Shown here: piece after piece, positions 34,165-43,812 of the stretch
Layout of the letters: each line of letters starts with the position of its first letter
Numbering within the stretch: the stretch's first letter is position 1
NCBI GenBank assembly: GCA_023412215.1
Contig: JAEYNX010000021.1
Span: forward strand, 1-64,000
Direction: 5' to 3'
Length of the DNA: 64,000 nt
DNA from: Bacillota bacterium
GTDB taxonomy: Bacteria > Bacillota > Clostridia > Oscillospirales > Ruminococcaceae
The notes under the pieces: model-generated
Databases searched by the model: none
Seen by the model: the letters and a program-made list of their open reading frames with translations, nothing else
Told to the model about the DNA's origin: nothing
Position numbers and translations under genes: made by a program

Positions 34165-35376
34165 ATGGAAGACGAATTAAGTTGTGCTTTACCGAACACT
34201 TGTAATAGCCGGCCATCGGTTGCAACGGACGCAAAGCAGCTGACAGCCCGATTGCGTCTCTTTGCTAGCGAGCAAGGTATCGACCTATTTGAGATTACGG
34301 ATATAAAACCCATTCATGTAAAAAACCGCTCAGTATCGGATTCTCCTAAGCCGTACCGGTGCGGACAAAATGTGAACACTGAGGTTGCCCCCGATGTATT
34401 TGACCCCTGCTGTGTCCTTCCGGACGCAGCAGCCGTGATTATTATGGCCTTTTATACATACGGACTGGAGAAGCCTGTTGAATCCACCCCTGACTGCCCG
34501 AGAGGTAAAATTGGGCCTTGGACGCGTGTATACCCCTACACAAAACAGATGAGCGACGTGATTGTGGATTATTTGACAGAGTACGGATACCGTGCCGTAC
34601 ACACAAATGATCTTCCTTATCGCGCTCTGGCCCTTAAGGCAGGCCTGGGGCAGCTCGGGCGAAACCAGTTTATTTTCGCAAACGGCTTCGGTTCCTACCT
34701 TCGCTTCAACTGCGTTGTCACCGATGCCCCCCTTGAAACAGTCGCTTATCAATATGATTTCTTCAAAGATGTTTGTGGGAACTGCCATCGATGCGTAGAC
34801 TCCTGCCCGGTAAGTGCCATCGATATGGACGGCACTTTTCATTACGATATCTGCCTGCACGAGCTCCTTCAAGGACGCGGTAAGGCGGAAAACGGTTTGC
34901 CAAAAGAGTATTGGGGGAAAACCATGTCGTATTTGATGCGCACGGGCTATTGTATTGAGGTGTGCCCAAGGAATAAACACCTAAAACCGCGGACAAAACT
35001 CCCCAAGTTTCTGCGAGTATACCCGGATATTGATAAGCCGGACAGTCCTCCTCTTCTTCCGTTGGTGATGGCAAGCGACGAGGAGATCAGAGCCATGCTG
35101 CCGAGAGGGGTTTATCAATATGGGGAGGGCCATGTTCGGCAGAATGCTATACTGGCATTGGGCCAGCAGCGGAGCACCGCAGCGATACCGGTACTTAAAG
35201 ACTGCTTATTTCGTGCGAAACAGGAAAACGCACAGATGGCCGCATGGGCCTTGGGTAGAATTGGTACACAAGAAGCTCGGCTCGCGCTGACGCTTGCGCT
35301 GGATGTACGCAAAGAAATCTTGGTAAGAAAGGAAATTGTTGAGTCTCTGCACAAAATTGACGGTTTAAATGAATGA
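34165..35376 (+). CDS. QueG-like iron-sulfur protein with HEAT repeats
   Basis: I choose the ATG at 34165 (MEDELSCALPN) behind AAGGTAAGG. The 403-residue protein has the QueG core with AGLGQLGRNQFIF, a double [4Fe-4S] motif (CGNCHRCVDSCPVSAI and CIEVCPRNK) and C-terminal HEAT-like repeats (AILALGQQRSTAAIPVLKD, AWALGRIGTQEARLAL). QueG reduces epoxyqueuosine in tRNA using cobalamin. This protein has a longer N-terminus and sits opposite a catabolic operon, so it may be a paralogue acting on a pathway intermediate or as an electron donor. That role is inference. Confidence 0.75.
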   Translation: MEDELSCALPNTCNSRPSVATDAKQLTARLRLFASEQGIDLFEITDIKPIHVKNRSVSDSPKPYRCGQNVNTEVAPDVFDPCCVLPDAAAVIIMAFYTYGLEKPVESTPDCPRGKIGPWTRVYPYTKQMSDVIVDYLTEYGYRAVHTNDLPYRALALKAGLGQLGRNQFIFANGFGSYLRFNCVVTDAPLETVAYQYDFFKDVCGNCHRCVDSCPVSAIDMDGTFHYDICLHELLQGRGKAENGLPKEYWGKTMSYLMRTGYCIEVCPRNKHLKPRTKLPKFLRVYPDIDKPDSPPLLPLVMASDEEIRAMLPRGVYQYGEGHVRQNAILALGQQRSTAAIPVLKDCLFRAKQENAQMAAWALGRIGTQEARLALTLALDVRKEILVRKEIVESLHKIDGLNE

Positions 35377-35464
35377 GGTATCGTATCGTTAGCAGGCAGA
35401 ATCGGCAAAGGCTTCGTGCTTTCACGTAACCTTTAATCCTCCTCAGGGTTTACACTGTATAACT

Positions 35465-35509
35465 GAAAAGCCTTCACCGTAAAAACACATTACAGCAGAA
35501 GGCTTTTTT
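35465..35509. terminator. Bidirectional terminator
   Basis: AAAAGCCTTC (35466-35475) pairs with GAAGGCTTTT (35498 on), with T-runs on both strands and a 22-base loop. It separates the convergent Fe-S gene and the response regulator gene. Confidence 0.8.
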
Positions 35510-35596
35510 AGTTACTATTTAATTGTAATAACAAAGACCGCAGTACTAACCATAAGACGGACAATAGTAACGGTTTCCGTTAGTCCGGTAATGCAT

Positions 35597-37183
35597 TTAA
35601 CCCGTTTCGGAAATATGTAGTGACTCCCAATGGTGCTTGTACTCCGTGGTTGTCATACCGGTATATTTTTTAAACAGATTTGAAAAATACTGAGGATTTT
35701 TTTGCATGCCTACGGCTCTTGCAACATCGATGGTACGTATATCCCCATCCCCCTCAAGTAATTCCTTGGCACGTTCCATGCGCAGTTCCATCAGGTATGG
35801 GTTAAAATTCTTCCCCGTCTCCTTTTTAAACAGCTTCCCGAGATAATCTTCATTCATATATAAAACATTCTGGGCAAGCCAGGACATGGACAAGTTATCA
35901 TTATCGTAATTTTGCTCAATATATTGCAGTAATTTTCGGATGTTATACGAATATTTGTTTAAATCCTTTTCCATCCCGCTATCCGCCATGTGCAGGATGA
36001 CTTCACTGATTTTCTTATATAGCATGCTGACGGATTCATCCTCCTCGCCGTCGGTAACCGCGGTGAGGAAAGAAAGATCAATCCTATTATATCCGGTACG
36101 GTGAACGACAAAAAGAAGCATCTCTAAGGTGTTTAAACGGATGTTATGACCGGAGTAACCGACCTTGCTCCATTTTTCAAAGAAGCTTTGCAGCAGCTCG
36201 ACCGCAAGCGTTCCGTCACAATCCTGTACGGCCTTCGCCAGTGAATCGTAGACATTGGGCAGAGCGTCTCCCGCACAGTTATTCCCCGGAACGATCACAT
36301 GGTCAGGCGTTATGATACATTCATTATCCAAAAGCGACCGCGACCGCAGCTGCTTTCTCAGCATATCAAAGACCTCTGGCAGCTGTTCCGATGTTGCCTG
36401 CTGCGCGATAGCTACAGAAATATGATCGTCCTTTTGATTTTGAATTGTCTGAACAAAGGCAACCAGCGATTCCGTTGTCGTCGGTGATGTTAAAAAGAAA
36501 ATATTATCTTCAATAATCGTGCTCAGGAATACCTCGTTTAAAAAAAGTTGCGGATCACTTTGAACAAGCAAATCCAGATCCTCCTTGAACAGGACGCGGG
36601 CCTCGAACGAGTTATGCCGCCCTATGTCAAAAAGAATGACCGAGCAGGGGCAGCTTTCATCCATGCCAATGATGTCTTTCATCGTTTGGGCTGCCTGTGT
36701 CTGATACCGGCGGTGCATGATTAAATCTCTGAGATACTGTTCCTTAACTAGCGGGGTAACCAGATTAATCTGCTCCCGCAGATGGTTCATATTCAGGTCC
36801 TTTTGCCGTTGCAGATCTATTTCGCTTTGAAGTTGTTGTATGGTTTCGACAATCTGCAAGGATTTAGTGGGCTTTAGTATATAATGTCGTACACCATACT
36901 GCATTGCTTCATGTGCAAAGGTAAAATCATCATATCCCGATAGAATCGCATACTTTAGGTTGGGGTGTGTTTGAGAAGATTGTCGGATCAACTCCAGTCC
37001 GCTGATCACTGGCATCTTTATGTCGGTGATAACGATATCGATGGGATAGTTTTGAATAATCTCCATACCCTCTTTTCCATTTTCTGCTGAATAAGGCACA
37101 TAGTTTAGCGCAGGCCAATCGATACTTTTGAGAATGCCTTCCCGAATGGGCCGCTCGTCATCGATCAGTAAAATATTATACAT
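35597..37183 (-). CDS. YesN-like response regulator, AraC type
   Basis: I start at the ATG at 37183 (MYNILLIDDERPIR), after AGAGG; the codon three earlier is GTG. The 528-residue protein has a receiver domain (DDE, phospho-acceptor in VITDIKMP, Lys in YILKPTK), a long middle region of about 270 residues and a C-terminal AraC double helix-turn-helix (MNEDYLGKLFKKETG, NPQYFSNLFKKYTGM). It pairs with the sensor gene 59 bases upstream and should activate the adjacent sugar transporter. Confidence 0.93.
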   Translation of the reverse strand: MYNILLIDDERPIREGILKSIDWPALNYVPYSAENGKEGMEIIQNYPIDIVITDIKMPVISGLELIRQSSQTHPNLKYAILSGYDDFTFAHEAMQYGVRHYILKPTKSLQIVETIQQLQSEIDLQRQKDLNMNHLREQINLVTPLVKEQYLRDLIMHRRYQTQAAQTMKDIIGMDESCPCSVILFDIGRHNSFEARVLFKEDLDLLVQSDPQLFLNEVFLSTIIEDNIFFLTSPTTTESLVAFVQTIQNQKDDHISVAIAQQATSEQLPEVFDMLRKQLRSRSLLDNECIITPDHVIVPGNNCAGDALPNVYDSLAKAVQDCDGTLAVELLQSFFEKWSKVGYSGHNIRLNTLEMLLFVVHRTGYNRIDLSFLTAVTDGEEDESVSMLYKKISEVILHMADSGMEKDLNKYSYNIRKLLQYIEQNYDNDNLSMSWLAQNVLYMNEDYLGKLFKKETGKNFNPYLMELRMERAKELLEGDGDIRTIDVARAVGMQKNPQYFSNLFKKYTGMTTTEYKHHWESLHISETG

Positions 37184-37242
37184 GAGTGACACCTCTTTCT
37201 CAAAAAGTTATGAATTATGTCTGTCCGGCTATATCTCTTCGA

Positions 37243-39042
37243 TCAGAGCTGCTCCTTTGGAGGAAGCTCCTTATCCTCCCAGTATGGGAACCGAACAGCC
37301 ACCTCCGTACCGCCGTCGGGCAGCCTCGTCAGATGTAAACCGTATGTATCGCCAAACAGCAACCGAATTCGATTATCGATATTGGAAAGGCCTATACCGG
37401 TGCCGTGCGGTACCAATCTGCTTTCCTGATAATCCTTAATAAAATCACCGTTGCCGTTATCCGTTACCGCAATCTCAAAATAATCAGCAGAAAGCCTGCT
37501 GAAAACGGAAATGACGCAGACCCCCTCCTGCTTTTCCAATACATAGGAGATAGAGTTTTCAACAAGCGGCTGCAAGATCATCCGCGGGATGTAATCCTGA
37601 TAAACGCGCATGTCGATATTCTGTCGAAAGTCCAAGCGGTCTCCATAACGTATCTTCTGTATCGTGATATAGTCCTGCAGCAGACCGATTTCATCGGCAA
37701 CCAATATCAGGTCGTCCTTGTCTATGGTGTTGCGTAGCAAGTGCGCCAGCGCCACCGCCATATCCGAGACCTGATCGTTGTTATTGGCTGCGGCGATCCA
37801 GTTGATCGAATCAAGCGTGTTGAAGAGGAAATGAGGGCGAATTTGGGCGCGGAGCGCTTTTAATTCCCATTGGGTGGCTTCCTTCTGTTTTACATAATTT
37901 GAGGTAATCAACTCGTTGATTTCATTGATCAGGTTAAAAAGCTGCTGCTCCATGGGGGTAGGGGGCTTACTATCACTAATATCAATGTTCAATATTCCGC
38001 GTGTGAGGATGGCATCACCGGTTAGTTTTAAATTTTTTGAAAGCCTTTCAATAGGGCGGGTAACCCGTTGAAGAAGGGAAAGAGAAATCAACAGCACCAA
38101 CAGGAAAACGCCCATAAACGCGAGCAAGAGCATATTCTGTGTAAAATAGGCCTGATGCAGATAAGAATCGTATGGAATTACATATAGATACTTCCAATGA
38201 TTGTAGCCTGAAACCGCATAGGTGATTAGGCTGCGCTGACCGTTTACCGTATCGATAAAATAGCCGCTGCTTTGAGTAATCTTATCCGAAAGACTTTGAT
38301 ATGCGGCATCCTCATGCCCGAAAATTACAGACTGACCCTGCAGGATGGTTAAGTCGTACTCGTCATACTCATAATTGCGAAAGGTTTGGTTGATGAGGTC
38401 GTTGATATCCACATATATTGCCAGAACGGCCAGGTCATACAGGTCTAGGTTCTTTGTGGAGCGAATCGTACGGGCGAAAATGAGCTGATTCGGTTTCGTA
38501 CCCTCGGAAATGAACCAACGGCTTTTTCCGCCAAGTGATACAATTTCGTCCAGATTGTCATTGATAATTGAAGAGTCATTCTTCCCATAATACAGAGAAG
38601 CATATGTTCGTTGGCCGTCGATGCTCATTAAGCAGATATCGTCGATCCAGACATTGTTTCCATAGTATGTATGAGAATAAAGCAATTCCTCCAATTTGTG
38701 TGTTATGGCATCAGAAATCAGATAATTCTCATAATCGCTTTTTGCTTCCGGGATGCTTCGGAGTTGACTTTGAATCTCCGGACTCGAAATAATGCTGATT
38801 GAAAGGAGATTGATGTACTTAAGATTGTCCTCCACACTGTCTGAAATAAGTTGCGCATTGGCCTGTGCAACGCTGAAAAGCTTTTTCTGATAGTTAACCG
38901 AGAATACGTGGAGCGCAAAAAGCACCAGACCATAAAGAATAACAAAAGATAGGATAAAAATCGCCAGAATGTTATGTTTATAAGAAAGTGAGTTTGAAGT
39001 GGTCATTGTCATTTTCACCATTTTCTGCGATAAATTACGCAT
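37243..39042 (-). CDS. YesM-like sensor histidine kinase
   Basis: The 599-residue protein has one membrane segment near residue 30, an extracellular sensor region to about 310, a second segment (LLLAFMGVFLLVLLISLSLL), HAMP, a His_kinase motif (LRAQIRPHFLFNTLDSINWI) and a HATPase with GTGIGLSNIDNR. This is the YesM/LytS-type plan for sensing sugars outside the cell. The exact start is unclear: several ATGs at 39042-39000 lack good ribosome sites. Confidence 0.92.
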   Translation of the reverse strand: MRNLSQKMVKMTMTTSNSLSYKHNILAIFILSFVILYGLVLFALHVFSVNYQKKLFSVAQANAQLISDSVEDNLKYINLLSISIISSPEIQSQLRSIPEAKSDYENYLISDAITHKLEELLYSHTYYGNNVWIDDICLMSIDGQRTYASLYYGKNDSSIINDNLDEIVSLGGKSRWFISEGTKPNQLIFARTIRSTKNLDLYDLAVLAIYVDINDLINQTFRNYEYDEYDLTILQGQSVIFGHEDAAYQSLSDKITQSSGYFIDTVNGQRSLITYAVSGYNHWKYLYVIPYDSYLHQAYFTQNMLLLAFMGVFLLVLLISLSLLQRVTRPIERLSKNLKLTGDAILTRGILNIDISDSKPPTPMEQQLFNLINEINELITSNYVKQKEATQWELKALRAQIRPHFLFNTLDSINWIAAANNNDQVSDMAVALAHLLRNTIDKDDLILVADEIGLLQDYITIQKIRYGDRLDFRQNIDMRVYQDYIPRMILQPLVENSISYVLEKQEGVCVISVFSRLSADYFEIAVTDNGNGDFIKDYQESRLVPHGTGIGLSNIDNRIRLLFGDTYGLHLTRLPDGGTEVAVRFPYWEDKELPPKEQL

Positions 39043-39159
39043 TAACTATATTGCTTTTGATGAGTTGATGTCAATGGAAATTTAAACTGTTAGTACATAA
39101 TCTCTATTTTTTATACTGGCAAGTCGAGTATTTTTATATTATTGTACTTGATCTGGTCT

Positions 39160-39165
39160 TATAAT
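39160..39165 (+). promoter_or_regulatory. -10 element of the sugar transporter operon
   Basis: TATAAT at 39160-39165 precedes the binding protein gene by 53 bases. The bases 17-18 upstream do not match TTGACA, which fits a promoter activated by the AraC-type regulator encoded next door. Confidence 0.45.
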
Positions 39166-39218
39166 GATGTCAGCCAAATGGCTGCTGACCTTCAAAAAAA
39201 CGAAAGGAGCAAAAAATT

Positions 39219-40595
39219 ATGTTTAACCAAACGGCAAAGAAAACCTTATCAATAGTTTTGGCTGGTCTGATACTTTCCATAACAGCAGCGGGATGTGGGA
39301 ACAGTTCGAGTGGTGAAACCACTTCGAACAGTGTACAGAGTACTTCACAAGAAAGTTCCAGTTCCTCATCGGCAAATTCCGACGAAAAAATCGAATTGCG
39401 CGCCATGTGGTGGGGCTCGCAAGTGCGTCACGACGGTACCATGGCGACCATCAAACTCTTTGAGGAGGCCAATCCCAATATTCACATCGAAGTGGAATAT
39501 GGGAATTGGGACAGTTACTGGGAAAAGATGGCCCCACAGGCAGCAGCCGGAACGCTTCCGGATATTATGCAGCATGATTATCAATACATCAAGCAGTATA
39601 TTGACAAGGATCTGCTGCTGCCTCTGGACGATTATGTATCCAACGGCGTTCTTGATCTCAGTGATTGCGATAAAAACATGTATTCCGCCGGCATTTTTAA
39701 CGAAAAATTATACGGAGTTGCCGCGGCCGTAAATGCAATGGCAATTGTGTACGACCCTGAGGACTTTATCGCGGCAGGGCTTGAAGAGCCGACTAACGAC
39801 TGGACATGGCAGGACTACATCAACGCTGCAAACACGATTCATAAAAAGCTTGGCATCTACGGCGATGCTACCATCGCCGGCCACTACGACAGAGGTCTCC
39901 CTTATTATCTGCGTGAGCATGGCATTCAGATGTACAATGAAGACGGTACGGCACTTGGTTTTACAGACCCTAAATACTTTATTGATTTTTACGGCATGGC
40001 GGTAGACCTCATTAAAGCAGGCGCAGTTCCTACCTTTGATAAATACAGCGAGGTAACAAGTAACGAAAACAACATGGTGGTAACCGGTAAAGCTGCGATG
40101 AGCGGTGAATGCTATACCAGTTCCATGATGGGCCTGACTCAAGCAGCGGGCAAGAATCTGGCGATTGTGGACCTTCCTCACAGCGAAGACCGTACGCAGC
40201 CCGGCAATTATCTTAAGCCCGCATGTTTCTGGGTAGTGCCGAAAAACTCCGAGCACCCGGAGGCGGCTGCGTCCTTTATCAGTTTCTTCACCAACAATAT
40301 CGATGCGAATAAGGTTTTAAAGGGTGAAAGAGGCGTGCCGATTGCCTCAAAAGTGCGCGAGGCACTCAACCCCCTCCTAGATGATGCCAGCAAGCTTGCG
40401 TGGGCTCATGTGGATGCAATCTCCACAAGCAGGGTATCCACCATCTCTCCGCCCGATCCCAACGGCCAGGCAGAGGTTCTCGGCTTGCTGAAGGATGTAT
40501 ACACACAGATGGGTTACGGCCAGATCAGTGTTGAAGAAGGCGCCAATACCTTTATGCAGGGCGCGAATGAAATTTTGGCCAAAAACGCACAATAA
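39219..40595 (+). CDS. Sugar ABC transporter substrate-binding lipoprotein
   Basis: The 458-residue protein has a lipoprotein signal ending TAAGC (Cys near residue 26), a Ser-rich linker and an extracellular solute-binding family 1 domain (LRAMWWGSQVRHDGT, GTLPDIMQHDYQYIKQYI, MSGECYTSSMMGLTQAAGK). It captures an oligosaccharide for the two permeases that follow. GGAG precedes the ATG. The two-component genes are divergent to it. No ATPase is encoded in the operon, so a shared MsmX-type ATPase is expected. Confidence 0.93.
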   Translation: MFNQTAKKTLSIVLAGLILSITAAGCGNSSSGETTSNSVQSTSQESSSSSSANSDEKIELRAMWWGSQVRHDGTMATIKLFEEANPNIHIEVEYGNWDSYWEKMAPQAAAGTLPDIMQHDYQYIKQYIDKDLLLPLDDYVSNGVLDLSDCDKNMYSAGIFNEKLYGVAAAVNAMAIVYDPEDFIAAGLEEPTNDWTWQDYINAANTIHKKLGIYGDATIAGHYDRGLPYYLREHGIQMYNEDGTALGFTDPKYFIDFYGMAVDLIKAGAVPTFDKYSEVTSNENNMVVTGKAAMSGECYTSSMMGLTQAAGKNLAIVDLPHSEDRTQPGNYLKPACFWVVPKNSEHPEAAASFISFFTNNIDANKVLKGERGVPIASKVREALNPLLDDASKLAWAHVDAISTSRVSTISPPDPNGQAEVLGLLKDVYTQMGYGQISVEEGANTFMQGANEILAKNAQ

Positions 40596-40728
40596 GCCAC
40601 TCGCAATTTTTTGTAACCGTGTATAGGCAGCGGCCGCCTTCCCCGGTCGCTGCCCTACCAGAGAAAGCTGTTAACAGCAGAGCCTGCCCGGTGGCAATAC
40701 ATTTCATTGGAAAGCGGGAGCTGATACG

Positions 40729-41682
40729 ATGCCTACGTTAACAAGACATCCCCGAACTTCAATAACCGATAAGAAAAGCTCACGCCTTTTTAAGAGCGAT
40801 AACTTCGCAGGGTATGCATTTGTCGGTTTATGGATCGTCGGTTTTTTCCTATTTACCTTTGTTCCCATGATTACTTCCCTCTATTACTCCTTTACGGATT
40901 ATGATCTGTTATCCAAGGCGAAATGGATCGGCCTTGATAATTTCATCAATATCTTCACAAAAGATCAGAAATTTTTGAAATCGCTCCACGTTACCATTGT
41001 ATATGTGTTGGTCAGTGTTCCTCTGAAACTGATTTTTGCGTTGGGCGTGGCGATGATGTTCAGAAAAACACGGCGTGGCGCCGGGGTGTATCGTTCGATT
41101 TTCTATCTTCCTTCAATCGTCGGCGGCAGTGTGGGTGTCGCGATGATGTGGCGGCAGATATTTGGTTCCGACGGTGCCATCAATTCACTTTTGATTGCCA
41201 TGAAGATTTTAGATCCTTCCGACACTTTCAACTGGACGCTTTATCCCTCCACGGCCATGCCCTTATTGATTCTGATGGCGATTTGGCAGTTTGGCTCGCC
41301 CATGCTGATTTTTCTGGCTGGTTTAAAACAGATACCCAATTCGTATTACGAGGCAGCCGATGTTGACGGCGCAGGAAGGTTTAAACAATTCTTTTACATA
41401 ACGTTACCGTCACTCACACCGATTATTTTCTTTAATTTTATCATGCAAATCATAGGTGCCTTTATGACATTTACCCAGGCGCTGATTATCACGGACGGAG
41501 GACCGAACAACAATACGTTATTATATTCGCTTTACCTCTACCGCCGCACCTTCAGCTATTTTGAAATGGGTTACGGCTGTGCATTGGCATGGGTTCTCCT
41601 TGTTATTATCATTCTGCTGACGGCACTCGTATTCAAGTCCTCAAACTACTGGGTGTTCTATGAAAATAAGGAGAATCAATGA
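40729..41682 (+). CDS. Sugar ABC transporter permease (MalF type)
   Basis: The 317-residue protein has six membrane segments, the motif DYDLLSKAKWIGLDNF typical of UgpA/MalF permeases, and the EAA loop YEAADVDGAGRFKQFFYITLP. It forms the channel with the next permease. GGGAGCTG precedes the ATG. Confidence 0.94.
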   Translation: MPTLTRHPRTSITDKKSSRLFKSDNFAGYAFVGLWIVGFFLFTFVPMITSLYYSFTDYDLLSKAKWIGLDNFINIFTKDQKFLKSLHVTIVYVLVSVPLKLIFALGVAMMFRKTRRGAGVYRSIFYLPSIVGGSVGVAMMWRQIFGSDGAINSLLIAMKILDPSDTFNWTLYPSTAMPLLILMAIWQFGSPMLIFLAGLKQIPNSYYEAADVDGAGRFKQFFYITLPSLTPIIFFNFIMQIIGAFMTFTQALIITDGGPNNNTLLYSLYLYRRTFSYFEMGYGCALAWVLLVIIILLTALVFKSSNYWVFYENKENQ

Positions 41683-41683
41683 G

Positions 41684-42532
41684 ATGTCGATGAAATACAA
41701 TAAAATGATCAGGACGGCACTTTACTACTTAATATCGACGATCTTCGCCTTTGTTATGGTATACCCGCTGTTCTGGCTGCTTTCCGGTTCGTTTAAGCCA
41801 GGCAACGAGGTGTTTACGAATTCATACCAACTCATACCGAGGCATTTTACTTTAAGTAATTATGCCACTGGGTGGAGCGGCTTCGGCGGTATTTCCTTTA
41901 GTGTCTTTTTTAAGAACTCTTTTCTAATTGTAGTTGTTTCAACGATTGCCCAGGTTTTCTCCTCTGTTTTGGTCGCTTACGGCTTTTGCCGCATCCGGTT
42001 CGTAGGAAGCAAGTTCTGGTTCGGTCTGATGATTTCCACCCTGCTTCTTCCTACACAGATACTCTTAATACCCCAGTACATCATCTTTAATTCACTCGGA
42101 CTAATCAATAGCTACTGGCCACTGATACTGCCCCATTTCTTCGGCACGCCCTTCTTTATCTTTCTGGATATGCAGTTTATCCGCGGTATCCCAAAGGAAC
42201 TCGACGAGGCTGCAAAAATCGATGGCTGCAGCAGGTTTTCCGTTTTCTTTCGGATTGTTATCCCTTTGTGTGTGCCCGCATTGATCACCTCCGGCATCTT
42301 CGCTTTTTACTGGAAATGGGATGAGTTTCTTCCCCCGTTACTCTATATAAATAAGGTGAGCAAATATCCTGTTTCGCTTGCTTTACGCCTCTTTATAGAC
42401 CCAAGCTCAGTATCCAATTGGGGAGGTGCTTTTGCAATGTCCGTTTTGTCATTGATTCCGGTTTTCGTAATTTTCGTTTCGATGCAAAAATACTTGGTCG
42501 AGGGTATCAGCACCACAGGGTTAAAGGGCTAG
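41684..42532 (+). CDS. Sugar ABC transporter permease (MalG type)
   Basis: I start at the ATG at 41684 (MSMKYNKMIRT), spaced from AAGGAGA; the frame from 41660 lies inside the previous gene. The 282-residue protein has six membrane segments and the EAA loop LDEAAKIDGCSRFSVFFRIV. It ends KG, as MalG-type permeases often do. It pairs with the upstream permease. Confidence 0.94.
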   Translation: MSMKYNKMIRTALYYLISTIFAFVMVYPLFWLLSGSFKPGNEVFTNSYQLIPRHFTLSNYATGWSGFGGISFSVFFKNSFLIVVVSTIAQVFSSVLVAYGFCRIRFVGSKFWFGLMISTLLLPTQILLIPQYIIFNSLGLINSYWPLILPHFFGTPFFIFLDMQFIRGIPKELDEAAKIDGCSRFSVFFRIVIPLCVPALITSGIFAFYWKWDEFLPPLLYINKVSKYPVSLALRLFIDPSSVSNWGGAFAMSVLSLIPVFVIFVSMQKYLVEGISTTGLKG

Positions 42533-42770
42533 AGAGTATTCTATATAATCCCTAAATCAAAAAACTAGGAAACCACTGATTCAATATGGTATAAACGGAT
42601 TGCCAACAGATCGCTCGGCAAGGCGAAAATTGCAGGAATACTGCTATGTTCTGAGGATTTTCAAGACAGTAGGGAAGAAAAGTATGTCGGCAGGACAGGT
42701 GTACTCATATTAACCGGTGTTTACTAAATCTATTCACTATAAGATGTTTAACTGAAAGGAAGCGCCAATC
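42533..42770. other. Non-coding gap with possible RNA structure
   Basis: No gene is seen. The centre (about 42600-42670) can fold: GAAAAT with ATTTTC, and inside CAGGAA with TTCTG. No T-run follows, so it does not look like a terminator. It could be a processed RNA structure or an insertion remnant. GAAAGGAAG before 42771 is the ribosome site of the next gene. Confidence 0.35.
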
Positions 42771-43778
42771 ATGGACAAATTCAAAGTAGGAATCATCGGC
42801 TGCGGAGGTATTCACAAGGTTCACGCAGAAATACTAAACAAGCTTGAAAACACGGAACTTGTTGCGGTGTGCGATATCGTTCCGGACAGAGCCGCGGCGT
42901 CCGCAAAGGCGTACGGCGTGCCGTCCTACTGTACCGATTATATGGATATTATCAACGACCCGAAGATTCAGTCGGTACATCTGTGCGTCCCTCATTATCT
43001 TCATGCGCCGATGGCGATTGCCGCCATGCAGGCCGGCAAGGCTGTTCTGACAGAGAAACCGCTTGCCACCTCCCTAAGCGATGCTGAAAGGATTCTTGCC
43101 GTACAGAAAAAAACCGGGGCCCATACGGGCGTTTGTTTCCAAAACCGCTATCGCAGGCTGGTGCAGAAACTGAACTCGATGATCGAAAACGGTGAGCTCG
43201 GGGAAATCTACGGTGGGCGCGCGTTCATCAACTGGTGCCGCAACGAGGAATATTTCACGGCCAGCGGCTGGAGGGGCAGCTGGAAAACCGAGGGCGGAAG
43301 CCTGTTAATCAACCAATGCATCCACACGCTGGATCTTCTGCAGTGGATGCTGGGCGGTGTAAAGCAGGTTAACGGGATGATAGGACATCATTTCTTCGGT
43401 AACGTGATCGAAACCGAGGATACCGCGGAGCTTCGTCTGACCATGAACAGCGGCATTGATATGCTTTTTTACGCAACAACCGGGTACTGCGAGGATTCGT
43501 TCGTGCTCATCGATATTGTTGCGGAGAAGGCACATGTACGTCTGGAGGATGATCTGTACGTCACCTGGAACAACGGCGCCAAGGAGACCTTTGAGGAAAA
43601 CCACGCAACGGGCGAAAAAGCGTATTGGGGCAACACCCACATCAACCTGATCTCTGATTTCTATGATAAGCTGCAAAAGGGCGAGCCTTTTAATATCTCT
43701 GTTGAGGAGGGTCTTAAAACGATCCGAATTCTGGACGCCGCATATACCAACCCCAACATCAACAAAACTCGCTGGTAA
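42771..43778 (+). CDS. Gfo/Idh/MocA-family oxidoreductase
   Basis: The 335-residue protein has the Rossmann motif GIIGCGGIHKVH, VCDIVPDRA, the EKP motif (LTEKPLATS) and a C-terminal beta-sheet domain (LINQCIHTLDLLQWMLGG) with the catalytic-type His. It should act with NAD(P) on a sugar released by the locus, or on a glycoside through an oxidation-based route. It precedes the DUF6807 protein and the GH112 phosphorylase on the same strand. Confidence 0.92.
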   Translation: MDKFKVGIIGCGGIHKVHAEILNKLENTELVAVCDIVPDRAAASAKAYGVPSYCTDYMDIINDPKIQSVHLCVPHYLHAPMAIAAMQAGKAVLTEKPLATSLSDAERILAVQKKTGAHTGVCFQNRYRRLVQKLNSMIENGELGEIYGGRAFINWCRNEEYFTASGWRGSWKTEGGSLLINQCIHTLDLLQWMLGGVKQVNGMIGHHFFGNVIETEDTAELRLTMNSGIDMLFYATTGYCEDSFVLIDIVAEKAHVRLEDDLYVTWNNGAKETFEENHATGEKAYWGNTHINLISDFYDKLQKGEPFNISVEEGLKTIRILDAAYTNPNINKTRW

Positions 43779-43812
43779 AACCCTTTACAGCAGTCTAAGA
43801 GGGATGGATAAA

